This document shows, piece after piece, positions 28,147-35,688 of a DNA stretch of 64,000 nucleotides. The stretch's first letter is position 1. Each line of letters starts with the position of its first letter. The translations under genes and the position numbers were made by a program. Source of the stretch: Bacillus paralicheniformis (GTDB taxonomy: Bacteria > Bacillota > Bacilli > Bacillales > Bacillaceae); contig NZ_LBMN02000035.1 in NCBI RefSeq assembly GCF_001042485.2, forward strand, positions 248,001-312,000, given 5' to 3'. A model generated the notes under the pieces. The model was not told the origin of the DNA. It saw only the letters and a list, made by a program, of their open reading frames with translations, and made no database searches.

Positions 28147-28179
28147 AACGACAATCACTGAATAAGGAAGTGATTTAAA

Positions 28180-28752
28180 ATGAATGAAATTGAGATCAGA
28201 AGGCCGCAAATTGACGACGTTGAAGAGCTGAATCAGTTTTTCAGAATCGTGGTCGAGGATACTTTTGCTAAAGAGGGGATATCCGATCTGCTTGATGATC
28301 AAGAAAGTGAAATTGAAAGTAAGAGGCAATACTTGAAAGCAGACTTAGACAGCAAAGGGAAGAGCCGGCACTTTTTTATCGCTTCAGATCAACGTCTGAA
28401 TAAAATCATCGGTACAATCGAATATGGCCCTGCAAGCGAATTGATCGATATTTGTACGGATGGGGCTTTAAAGGATTTATATGAGGTAGGGACGGTATTT
28501 GTCCACCCGGATTATCAAAGACGCGGAATCGGGTCTTTGCTGTTCAACGTTATGTTATTGACCTTTCTGAATCGGGGAGTGAAGGAATTTTGTTTGGACA
28601 GCGGTTATCCCGGTGCACAGAAAATATGGAAGAAGAAATTCGGCGAGCCTGACTATATGCTGAAGGATTATTGGGGGAAAGGATATGATCATATGATTTG
28701 GAGGAGACGGACGAAGGATATGCCGATTGATACAAGAACATCAATAACGTAA
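28180..28752 (+). CDS. GNAT-family N-acetyltransferase
   Basis: 190 residues. The acetyl-CoA-binding motif A is VFVHPDYQRRGIGSLLFNVML (residues ~107-127), and motif B is near AQKIWKKKFGEP. It transfers acetyl groups from acetyl-CoA to an unknown amine. GGAAGTG precedes the ATG. Confidence 0.85.
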   Translation: MNEIEIRRPQIDDVEELNQFFRIVVEDTFAKEGISDLLDDQESEIESKRQYLKADLDSKGKSRHFFIASDQRLNKIIGTIEYGPASELIDICTDGALKDLYEVGTVFVHPDYQRRGIGSLLFNVMLLTFLNRGVKEFCLDSGYPGAQKIWKKKFGEPDYMLKDYWGKGYDHMIWRRRTKDMPIDTRTSIT

Positions 28753-28882
28753 TCATCCTTTATATTCCATATACGTTTTAACGATAAAAAGAACTTTTCT
28801 TGAATTTATTTTTAAATAAATTGTTAAAGTTAAAAAAGTCCTATAAACTATAATGGAATCTTAATTTTAGGATGTGGGAGAT

Positions 28883-29359
28883 ATGTTCGACGAAAGAGAA
28901 GCGTTGCGTTTGAGACTTGAACAGCTAGGTGATGCGGAGATTCAGGTGATGCGGGAATTGCGAAAAGAACGACAGGACATTTATTCGAAGCTGCGTGAAT
29001 TGGACCGGGAGAGTGATCCCGCAATTAATAAAAAATCTTCATTGATCGACTTGGCAAGCGCTGCAGCAGAGGAATTAAAACAATCCCAAATTGCCGCTGA
29101 CAAACATCCGCCCATCAAGACTCCATCTCATACTATTTTCCAATCAAAAACAACCATACAGCGCGAGGCTGCCTTAAACATTTTAAGCCGCTATGAAGAG
29201 GGCTTGAAAGGCATTAAGCTCAAAACTGAAATCGAGAAAGAAACCGGCTTTCCGATTAAAAACATGACGACATTTATGAAGAGCTTAATGAAACATCGCC
29301 CAGATATTAAAAAGCCTGCCCGCGGCCATTATATTTTGCATAAAGAAAAAGACCTTTGA
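28883..29359 (+). CDS. rok: Rok-like nucleoid protein, short form
   Basis: Rok binds AT-rich, often foreign DNA and represses comK and many accessory genes in B. subtilis. The N-terminal oligomerisation helix MFDEREALRLRLEQL and the following coiled coil match Rok closely. The C-terminal winged helix is also recognisable (NMTTFMKSLMKHRPDIKKPARGHYIL). At 158 residues it is shorter than the 191 of B. subtilis Rok because the central linker is reduced, as in plasmid sRok. The ATG at 28883 was chosen over a GTG at 28874 because it gives the family N-terminus. It stands alone among accessory genes. Confidence 0.88.
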   Translation: MFDEREALRLRLEQLGDAEIQVMRELRKERQDIYSKLRELDRESDPAINKKSSLIDLASAAAEELKQSQIAADKHPPIKTPSHTIFQSKTTIQREAALNILSRYEEGLKGIKLKTEIEKETGFPIKNMTTFMKSLMKHRPDIKKPARGHYILHKEKDL

Positions 29360-29477
29360 GGTTTTCGTCATTATTCCAGATTCATATTGTCATAAATCAG
29401 AGCGGAATCTTTAAAAATTGAAACCAAACAACACCTATATCGTATATTTAGCTAAAACTAATGCAAGGGTGTTCTAC

Positions 29478-29651
29478 ATGTTGGATAAAAAGAAATACTT
29501 CATGATTATGGTACCGGCTTTAATTTTAGCGTTTTTATTTCAATTTTTTGTTCCCTCAGAACAAAGGTACTTGGGGATTGTGTTTATTTTAGCAGGCGGG
29601 GTGATTTATTATCTTTGGGTGCATATAGAAAAGGACAAACAGAAAGATTGA
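29478..29651 (+). CDS. small two-span membrane protein
   Basis: 57 residues with two hydrophobic helices (residues ~7-23 and ~30-47) and a charged end (HIEKDKQKD). AAGGGTG lies 7 bases before the ATG; the longer upstream frame lacks a site. Family not recognised. Confidence 0.6.
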   Translation: MLDKKKYFMIMVPALILAFLFQFFVPSEQRYLGIVFILAGGVIYYLWVHIEKDKQKD

Positions 29652-29680
29652 GCGCATCCTTTGATTTGCGAATCCACTAA

Positions 29681-29706
29681 AAAAACGTCTATATAGACGT
29701 TTTTTT
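29681..29706. terminator. bidirectional terminator
   Basis: AAAAACGTCTATATAGACGTTTTT is a near-perfect palindrome flanked by A and T runs. It serves the small gene on the left and, on the minus strand, the transcript from 30624 through the structured element. Confidence 0.9.
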
Positions 29707-29719
29707 GTTATTGATATCC

Positions 29720-29997
29720 ATTGTTAGCCAACCTGCTGGGCGGCAACCGACTGAGCCGGTAAACAAATGCTCAAGCAGCCGTTTCTCCCAGATTTTATCG
29801 ATCTTTTAACTTTAAGGCGTAAGCTTTGAACTGTTAAGAGCTTTGATACTTAAGCTGTAAACGCTGAACGTTGAGCTTTGAGCTTTTATCTCAATGTTGG
29901 CACAGCGTCTCTTTGGCTGTGCAGATGAAATAAAAGGAGGGAGTCACCTTTCCCTCGGAAGGTGTTTAGTTTTATCGGTTTTCGGTTGGCTAACAAT
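29720..29997 (-). other. 278-base structured element with 14-bp inverted ends (candidate structured RNA or MITE)
   Basis: ATTGTTAGCCAACC (29720-29733) is exactly complementary to GGTTGGCTAACAAT (29984-29997). Inside, CTGGGCGGC (29736-29744) pairs with GCCG...CCCAG (29778-29791) enclosing an ACCG/CGGT hairpin. GCACAGC pairs with GCTGTGC (29900-29922). GAGGGA/TCCCTC (29937-29942/29951-29956) and CACCTT/AAGGTG (29945-29950/29959-29964) interlock as a pseudoknot or as alternative stems. It is non-coding in both directions. It lies between the stop codon of the minus-strand coiled-coil gene and a bidirectional terminator, so it would form the 3' end of that transcript. Strand is inferred from that position. 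No flanking target duplication was seen. Confidence 0.6.
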
Positions 29998-30003
29998 CGG
30001 CCG

Positions 30004-30624
30004 TTAATCGATTTTGATTTTGGTGAGTGTATTGCTCTCGGACAATGCAAAGTCAACTTCCATTTCAAAGTCCTCGATCTTTTTTGACAAGGAATCGATC
30101 TTCTCTTTTAGGTTCAGCGGATCGATGATTTTTGCTTCATTTTCAGCGAGGAAAGATTTGACGATTTCCTGGTTTTCAGCCGCTTTTACTTTGCCGTCTT
30201 TTCCGAAAAGAGTCTCCAGATGTTTGTCTAGTCTTTCTGTTACTTTTTGATTGACGCTCTCGGCCTCGTCGACTAAATCAGCGTACACTTCTTTCAGCTT
30301 ATCCAAAAGCTGAATGTCGTAGCTGATGGAGGTTTTTCTTTCGATGGCTTCAGCCACAGTCATCTTGACTCCGGCCACTTCGATTTTGGTCGTCGCGTTG
30401 GATACAACAATGGCAGACTTAATGGCATTTCGCCTTTTGATTAAGGCTTCAATTGATTGATAATCGGCTTTCGCCCTAGTTTCCAAGTCTTCGGCTGTCC
30501 GAAATCCGTTCGGCAGTTTCTTTCCGATCATCAAACCTCCGAATGTGCTCTCATTTACGGCCCGCTTGATTCTTTTATCCAACATTTTGAGTTCGCTTAG
30601 TGCTCTGGTGATCGTAAGTTCCAT
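30004..30624 (-). CDS. hypothetical coiled-coil protein, possibly DIP1984-like
   Basis: 206 residues, almost wholly helical and charged. A heptad-rich N-terminal part (ITRALSELKMLDKRIKRAVN) is followed by LIKRRNAIKSAIVVSNATTKIEVAGVKMTVAEAIERK, reminiscent of phage/DIP1984-type small proteins. A long C-terminal coiled coil (LKEKIDSLSKKIEDFEMEV) closes it. There is no signal or membrane segment. The 3' end abuts the structured element at 29720-29997. Function unknown; the family link is a guess. Confidence 0.65.
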   Translation of the reverse strand: MELTITRALSELKMLDKRIKRAVNESTFGGLMIGKKLPNGFRTAEDLETRAKADYQSIEALIKRRNAIKSAIVVSNATTKIEVAGVKMTVAEAIERKTSISYDIQLLDKLKEVYADLVDEAESVNQKVTERLDKHLETLFGKDGKVKAAENQEIVKSFLAENEAKIIDPLNLKEKIDSLSKKIEDFEMEVDFALSESNTLTKIKID

Positions 30625-31121
30625 TCTATAGCCCCTTCGTCGTTTATATATTTAAAAAAGCTCTTTATTTACTCATTAGAGTAATGATTATATCATATTG
30701 ATTTTCCAAGTGTTATATTTTTTGTGCATATTTTCATATAGCATAATAGTCCAAAAAGATTCATAGAAAGCTGTAGGAGGTCTAATCGATTATTCGATTT
30801 CATGATCACTATGCATTGCATTTCTCTTTAAAATGAACAGGGAGATCAACAAAAAAACTTTTAGCAAAAGAAAAGCTTTGCTGAGAACTTTTCCTAATTC
30901 CTATTGTTTGTCTTTGCTCCGTTTCACTGCAAAACATATTGCGAGGACGGCTGCGATAAGAGAGGCAGCTCCGCATGCCAGCTTGATCAGCGGTTTCAAC
31001 AATATCAACTCCATCTGTTTTCGGTATATGTGTAAAGTATAAAAGGGATTCATATCCAAAGACAGCTTATGCTTAGGATTTTAAAGAAATTTTAAGGAAA
31101 TAAGTCCTGCGCCGCCCGGTT
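30625..31121. other. intergenic stretch between divergent genes
   Basis: Apart from the 37-codon minus-strand frame at 30901-31014 I see only AT-rich promoter-like sequence. The plus-strand frame at 30833-31042 is its shadow. Confidence 0.4.
30901..31014 (-). CDS. possible 37-residue membrane peptide
   Basis: Minus-strand frame with an amphipathic basic start, one hydrophobic helix (residues ~11-29, LACGAASLIAAVLAICFAV) and a basic tail (KRSKDKQ). This is the layout of type I toxins and small regulatory peptides. GC-rich codon choices argue against chance, but no proper ribosome-binding site precedes the ATG. Confidence 0.4.
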   Translation of the reverse strand: MELILLKPLIKLACGAASLIAAVLAICFAVKRSKDKQ

Positions 31122-31168
31122 GACAATGAAAAGCCGCTCCACTAAAATGAATGATAGTCATTCATTTT
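31122..31168 (+). promoter_or_regulatory. yvdT promoter and TetR-type operator
   Basis: TTGACA (31122-31127) lies upstream of TAAAAT (31143-31148). The palindrome ATGAATGA-TAG-TCATTCAT (31147-31165, extended by AAA/TTT) covers the end of the -10. This is the expected position for autorepression by the TetR protein encoded next. Confidence 0.8.
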
Positions 31169-31184
31169 TAGGGAGGTCTGCAAC

Positions 31185-31769
31185 ATGCCAAAGCAAACGT
31201 CCGGGAAATATGAAAAGATTTTGCAGGCGGCCATTGAAGTCATTTCTGAAAAGGGGCTGGATAAGGCGTCGATTTCAGATATCGTGAAAAAAGCAGGTAC
31301 TGCGCAGGGCACTTTTTATCTTTATTTCTCATCCAAAAATGCATTGATTCCCGCGATCGCGGAAAATCTTCTGACACATTCTTTGGACCATATTAAGAGC
31401 AAGGTCGACGGAACCATGTCTTTCTGGACCGCCTTGGACATCATGATCGATGAGACGTTCAACATGACGGAACTTCATCAGGATATTATCGTTCTTTGCT
31501 ACTCAGGTCTTGCCTTTGACCATTCGATGGAAAAATGGGAGGCGATCTATCAGCCTTATTATTCCTGGCTTGAAGGACTTATTGAAAAAGCAGTTGAGAA
31601 AAACGAGGTCATTCCGGACATCAATGTGCGCTGGACGGCCAGAACGATTATCAACTTTGTCGAAAACACAGCGGAACGTTATTACATCGGGGCGGAAAAA
31701 GACGAAGAGCTCAGTGTGTTCAAAAAAGAAATATTTACTTTTCTGAAGAGAAGCATAGGAACCAAGTGA
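31185..31769 (+). CDS. yvdT: TetR-family repressor YvdT
   Basis: 194 residues. The N-terminal TetR helix-turn-helix is EVISEKGLDKASISDIVKKAGTAQGTFYLYFSSKNAL (residues ~17-53), and the C-terminal ligand domain is divergent. Length and the following yvdS-yvdR pair match the B. subtilis yvdTSR locus. It probably represses itself and the two SMR genes through the palindrome at 31147-31165 and a related half-conserved site at 31812-31829. Confidence 0.87.
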   Translation: MPKQTSGKYEKILQAAIEVISEKGLDKASISDIVKKAGTAQGTFYLYFSSKNALIPAIAENLLTHSLDHIKSKVDGTMSFWTALDIMIDETFNMTELHQDIIVLCYSGLAFDHSMEKWEAIYQPYYSWLEGLIEKAVEKNEVIPDINVRWTARTIINFVENTAERYYIGAEKDEELSVFKKEIFTFLKRSIGTK

Positions 31770-31811
31770 AAAATGACCGGCTGCAGCTGTTCATTTTTTA
31801 TCGGCCTAAAA

Positions 31812-31829
31812 ATGACTGACGTTCATTCA
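31812..31829 (+). promoter_or_regulatory. second, weaker YvdT-like operator
   Basis: ATGACTGACGTTCATTCA resembles the ATGAATGA/TCATTCAT palindrome and lies between yvdT and yvdS. Confidence 0.5.
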
Positions 31830-31849
31830 CAACAGGAAGGGTGTTATCA

Positions 31850-32182
31850 TTGAGTTGGCTCCTCGTCATTATTGCGGGTTTTTTGGAAGTGGTTTGGGCC
31901 TCAGGTCTTAAACATGCGGATTCCTTCGCCGATTGGCTGATGATCTTTGTACTGATCGCGGCAAGTTTTCTCATGCTGATACGATCTTACAGGAACATTC
32001 CGATGGCGTCGGCTTATACCGTATTTGTCGGAATCGGAACGGCCGGCACATATGTGACGGGTGTTTTTATGGGCGAACCCTTTTCAGGAGGGCAAATATT
32101 TTTTTTGATCGTGCTGTTGGGAGGCATTATTGGCATGAAAATGTTTACAAAAGAGAACAATACCCAGTCAGGGGGTGATTGA
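31850..32182 (+). CDS. yvdS: SMR-family efflux subunit YvdS
   Basis: 110 residues and four helices of the small multidrug resistance fold. The membrane-embedded glutamate of helix 1 is present (IIAGFLEVVWASGLKHA, Glu ~13), as is the MASAYTVFVGIGTAGTYVTG helix. It acts with YvdR as a heterodimeric proton-coupled exporter; guanidinium-type or cationic substrates are known for SMR pairs. The TTG at 31850 follows GGAAGGG at 8 bases. It ends just ahead of yvdR. Confidence 0.9.
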   Translation: MSWLLVIIAGFLEVVWASGLKHADSFADWLMIFVLIAASFLMLIRSYRNIPMASAYTVFVGIGTAGTYVTGVFMGEPFSGGQIFFLIVLLGGIIGMKMFTKENNTQSGGD

Positions 32183-32184
32183 TC

Positions 32185-32502
32185 ATGCCGTGGTTATTTT
32201 TGGTGATTTCTGGAATCGAAGAGGTCATTGCCGCCATCGCTATGAAATATGTAGACGGCACAAGAAAAAAATGGCCGATTATTGTCATGGTATTGGGGTT
32301 TGCTTTGTCTTTTTTCTGCCTTTCGAAAGCCATGCAGGCACTTTCAGCCGGTGTTGCCTATGCCGTTTGGACCGGGATCGGCAGCATCGGCATTACGGCA
32401 GTCAGCTTATTTTGGTTTAAGGAGCGGATTCGCGCTCCGCAGCTCATCTCACTTGGCTTTATTATAATCGGGGTGATCGGCCTGCGCCTTACATCATCTT
32501 AA
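32185..32502 (+). CDS. yvdR: SMR-family efflux subunit YvdR
   Basis: 105 residues, partner of YvdS. The helix 1 glutamates lie in VISGIEEVIAAIAMKY, and AGVAYAVWTGIGSIGITAVSLFWF is the helix 3 to 4 signature. GGGGGTG overlaps the 3' end of yvdS and the start is two bases after its stop, so the subunits are coupled. Confidence 0.9.
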   Translation: MPWLFLVISGIEEVIAAIAMKYVDGTRKKWPIIVMVLGFALSFFCLSKAMQALSAGVAYAVWTGIGSIGITAVSLFWFKERIRAPQLISLGFIIIGVIGLRLTSS

Positions 32503-32530
32503 ATTTTAATTTATATTGGAGGTTGCTGAT

Positions 32531-33073
32531 ATGTTCAATCAGCTTAAATTGCGTCCGCTCGAAAGAGAAGACCTTCCGTTTGTCCACCGTCTTAACAACG
32601 ATGCGAAGATTATGTCGTATTGGTTTGAAGAACCGTATGAGACTTTTGTTGAGCTGCAGGATTTGTTTGACAAACACATTCATGACCAAAGCGAACGGCG
32701 CTTTATCATAGAGAAAGAGACTGAGATGATCGGATTGGTTGAGCTGGTCGAAATTGATTATATTCACAGACGGGCGGAGTTTCAAATCATCATTGATCCA
32801 GAGCATCAAGGGAACGGGTATTCGTCAAGCGCAACGTATTTGGCGATGAACTACGCGTTTTCCGTTTTGAATTTGCACAAATTGTATTTGATCGTCGACG
32901 AAGATAATGCAAAAGCGATTCACTTGTATAAAAAAGCAGGGTTCACAATCGAGAGCGAGCTGCAGGATGAGTTTTTCGTTGACGGCTATTATCGTAACGC
33001 TATTAGAATGTGCATTTTTCAGGATGAATTTTTATCACTTAAAAAAAGCAAAAAGGAAGGCATGCAAGGATAA
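32531..33073 (+). CDS. speG: spermidine N1-acetyltransferase
   Basis: GNAT enzyme that acetylates spermidine or spermine. The 180 residues follow E. coli SpeG closely: [67 protein letters not shown] and [19 protein letters not shown]. These include the acidic residues of the allosteric spermine pocket. GGAGG precedes the ATG at 32531. Such a SpeG-type enzyme is separate from the BltD and PaiA acetyltransferases of B. subtilis, so horizontal acquisition is plausible. Confidence 0.93.
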   Translation: MFNQLKLRPLEREDLPFVHRLNNDAKIMSYWFEEPYETFVELQDLFDKHIHDQSERRFIIEKETEMIGLVELVEIDYIHRRAEFQIIIDPEHQGNGYSSSATYLAMNYAFSVLNLHKLYLIVDEDNAKAIHLYKKAGFTIESELQDEFFVDGYYRNAIRMCIFQDEFLSLKKSKKEGMQG

Positions 33074-33109
33074 ACAAAAGAGATGGCGCCGCCATCTCCC
33101 GCATGTTTT

Positions 33110-33466
33110 TTAATTTTTCACACCTAATCGATCTTTGGCTTTGTCGGGAATATCGTCTTTTTCAACCTCTTCCCACGATTTCACGCCTTTATTTTCAGAA
33201 TAGAAAAGCCGTAAAAACGCGCCTGTACGAAGGTTTTTATCAGCTGTGAATTCCATTGTTTTTTCTTGACCGTCCTCATCAAAACCGGCCAGTTCATATT
33301 TGAAGACGGAGTATTCCTCGCCGTCGTCAAACTTCGACGTGTCTTCCTTCCCGTTTCCGGTAATGTGAACATAATATTCGTCTGTTCCCACACGGTTTAA
33401 GTTACATCCGCTTAATAATGCGGTAAATATGATCATCAGGCTGATCCATACGATATGCTTTTTCAC
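33110..33466 (-). CDS. YxeA-family (DUF1093) lipoprotein
   Basis: 118 residues. The lipobox is LLSGC (Cys 21) after a short signal peptide. The YxeA core is YYVHITGNGKED...YSVFKYELAGFDEDGQEKTMEF...LRTGAFLRLFYSENKGVKSWEEV. It is probably anchored outside the membrane; function unknown. A second family member lies at 59844-60206. A GC-rich palindrome (GAGATGGCG/CGCCATCTC, ~33081-33099) separates it from speG. Confidence 0.85.
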   Translation of the reverse strand: MKKHIVWISLMIIFTALLSGCNLNRVGTDEYYVHITGNGKEDTSKFDDGEEYSVFKYELAGFDEDGQEKTMEFTADKNLRTGAFLRLFYSENKGVKSWEEVEKDDIPDKAKDRLGVKN

Positions 33467-33645
33467 AATTTCACCTCATTTATCATTTTAAGATTCATTG
33501 TCTGATAAAAAAATCGAATAACGTGACATGAACATTACACTTTTGTAAGGGATCGTTCGGCACACTCATCTTGAAACGGGAGATTAAATTTCAATATCCT
33601 TTTTATTCAATAAAGTTTATAATATGGAAAAAGGGAGGGGCGCCA

Positions 33646-34086
33646 ATGAAAAAAATTTTATTTTTGATGTTGTTTTCAATCATGATGGCCTGCAGTTTTC
33701 ATATTCAGCCTGCTGATGCCGCGGTTACAAAAGATGAGAAAAAGACGACCATGACAATGACTGAAGATCAAGTGGGATTTTTTATGGCGGACAGCACCAA
33801 TGTAAATTACTACCCGACATGGCTGTATTATAAGTTTACGATTTTTAATGCAGAAGGCTGTACACTCAACATCAAGCTGCAGAGAATCACGTTAACAGGA
33901 CATGCGATCACTTTAAGCGAGAAAGAATTTACTGGAAATCATCTTCATTTAAGTGCTGCAGATAAAGTGAGCGGGACGCCGCACCGCAATCATTTCCTGG
34001 ATATCACAAAAGTGTCAGGCTGCGGAGAAGTTGGAATTACAGGCTTTTACGGCTTTGAGCATGAAATGCCGGACTACTCATCATAA
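33646..34086 (+). CDS. secreted hypothetical protein
   Basis: 146 residues with a signal peptide (hydrophobic residues 4-18, cleavage near QPADA-AV). The mature domain of ~120 residues is beta-rich and holds two cysteines (EGCTL, VSGCGEV) likely to form a disulphide. The ribosome-binding site AAGGGAGGGG is strong. Family not recognised; a small wall- or medium-acting protein is likely. Confidence 0.65.
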   Translation: MKKILFLMLFSIMMACSFHIQPADAAVTKDEKKTTMTMTEDQVGFFMADSTNVNYYPTWLYYKFTIFNAEGCTLNIKLQRITLTGHAITLSEKEFTGNHLHLSAADKVSGTPHRNHFLDITKVSGCGEVGITGFYGFEHEMPDYSS

Positions 34087-34146
34087 AGAAAGCCCAGCAG
34101 AGGAGAGTCCTTTTTTCATATCAGGGCTAACATATCGGGAAAAAAA

Positions 34147-34666
34147 ATGAAAAAACAAACGCTGCTTTTATTGAGAGGCGCCATCCTCTTGCTCCTATGT
34201 TGTGCGGCTGGTTATGCTCTTTATCAGCATATTGCCGGAGGCCGGAATGAACAGGCAGGCATTACATTTTAAATTATCGACTTTAGAGGGCGGTGACATC
34301 GAACTGAAAAAATTACGGGGAAAGGCGGTGGTTGTCAACTTTTGGGGGACTTTTTGTACACCGTGCAAAGAGGAGATGCCGGTCATGCAAAAAGCTTATG
34401 ACCGTTTTAAAGGAGACGGTTTTGAAATCATCGCTGTCAATGTGCGTGAATCGAAAGGTGCGGTAAAGAGCTTTGTCGACCGCCATGGCTTAACTTTTCC
34501 GGTCGCTTTGGATCAATCGGCTGAAGGTTACCGTTCTTGGGAGATTTATTATTTGCCTACAAGTATATTCATTAATCGGGAAGGAAGACCAGAGCGGATG
34601 TATGTCGGAGGAATGTCTGAGCGGCAAGTTGATATGTGGATTGAAGATCTTCTTAGCGGTTCATAG
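34147..34666 (+). pseudogene. ResA-like thiol-disulphide oxidoreductase, frameshifted
   Basis: A membrane-anchored thioredoxin-fold protein (ResA/StoA/TlpA type) reads in two frames. The start at 34147 encodes a signal anchor (LLLLRGAILLLLCCAAGYAL) as far as GRNEQAGITF-stop. The next frame continues exactly in register as KLSTLEGGDIELKKLRGKAV, the CxxC site FCTPC, and the rest of the domain (YYLPTSIFINREG). One T too many in the run at 34267-34270 explains the break. Internal starts in the second frame would give a soluble, unanchored enzyme. Either a recent pseudogene or a sequencing error. Confidence 0.8.
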
Positions 34667-34742
34667 AAACTCATTTAAAAGGGATAGACAAACACCTATT
34701 GTTCTTATCGTTCATAAGGTAGCTCATGAGAGGAGCGATCTT

Positions 34743-35606
34743 ATGTTTTTTCATATTAAAGAACTGCAGTATCATGCAAAGCCTGAAAAACCCGATCCAT
34801 TATTTGCGAAAAAGCTGCAGGAAATACTGGGAGGACAGTTCGGGGAAATATCAGTAGCTCTGCAATATCTTTTTCAAGGCTGGAGTGTCAGAGGAAACGG
34901 CAAGTACAAAGATCTGCTGATGGATACAGGAGCTGAAGAGCTCGCCCATATCGAGATGCTGGCGACGATGATTGCAAGGCTTTTGGACGGTGCGCCGGTC
35001 GGCGATCTTGAAAAAGCGGCAAAAGATCCGGTGCTCGGCGCCATTCTCGGAGGGATGAATCCGCAGCATGCCATCGTATCAGGATTAGGGGCGATGCCGG
35101 CCGACAGCGTGGGAAACCGCTGGACTGCCGATTATATTATTGCAAGCGGAAATTTGCTTGCTGACTTTCGGGCAAATTTAAACGCGGAATCACAGGGACG
35201 CCTGCAGGCTGTCCGGCTTTATGAAGAGACGACGGACCGCGGTGTCAAAGATATGCTGTCCTGGCTGATTGCAAGGGATACGATGCATCAAAACCAGTGG
35301 CTTGCAGCCATTAAAGAACTGGAAGCGAAAGAAAATGTCGTCGTCCCAAGCACGTTTCCGCGCCATCTGGAAAAAAGGGAAGTCTCTCATGTATTATTTA
35401 ATTTTTCAAGAGGCAACGAGAGCGCTGCAGGCAGATGGGCGAAGGGACCGAGCATGGATGGGGAAGGCGTTTTTCAGTATGTTGAACATCCTCAGCCCCT
35501 TGCGAAAAAACCGGTGTTAAAACCTGCGCCTGCATATATTCATGATACGCCGCCATCGGTTATTCAACATCCCCGGGATGATATACTGCCTCCGAATCTT
35601 TATTGA
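34743..35606 (+). CDS. yjqC: manganese catalase (YjqC type)
   Basis: Second Mn catalase of the window. The ferritin-like ligands appear in GGQFGEISVALQYLFQGW, GAEELAHIEMLATMI (residues ~62-76), MNPQHAIVSG and RANLNAESQGRLQAVRLYEE, with WLIARDTMHQNQW. The C-terminus is a Pro-rich tail. At 287 residues it is close in length to B. subtilis YjqC, and it differs clearly from the copy at 20032-20886. The ATG at 34743 was chosen because the longer frame only covers intergenic sequence. Confidence 0.92.
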   Translation: MFFHIKELQYHAKPEKPDPLFAKKLQEILGGQFGEISVALQYLFQGWSVRGNGKYKDLLMDTGAEELAHIEMLATMIARLLDGAPVGDLEKAAKDPVLGAILGGMNPQHAIVSGLGAMPADSVGNRWTADYIIASGNLLADFRANLNAESQGRLQAVRLYEETTDRGVKDMLSWLIARDTMHQNQWLAAIKELEAKENVVVPSTFPRHLEKREVSHVLFNFSRGNESAAGRWAKGPSMDGEGVFQYVEHPQPLAKKPVLKPAPAYIHDTPPSVIQHPRDDILPPNLY

Positions 35607-35688
35607 TCAGCTTCTATTTGCATGATCATATTTCGGGCTTGCAGCGAATAGCCATAGTGAAGAATGGTATTTAAAGGGAGGCGCAAGC

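Noticed and set aside
31122..32502. ykkC-type guanidine riboswitch ahead of the SMR pair
   Set aside because: No such leader is present; a TetR palindrome and the yvdT gene explain control instead.
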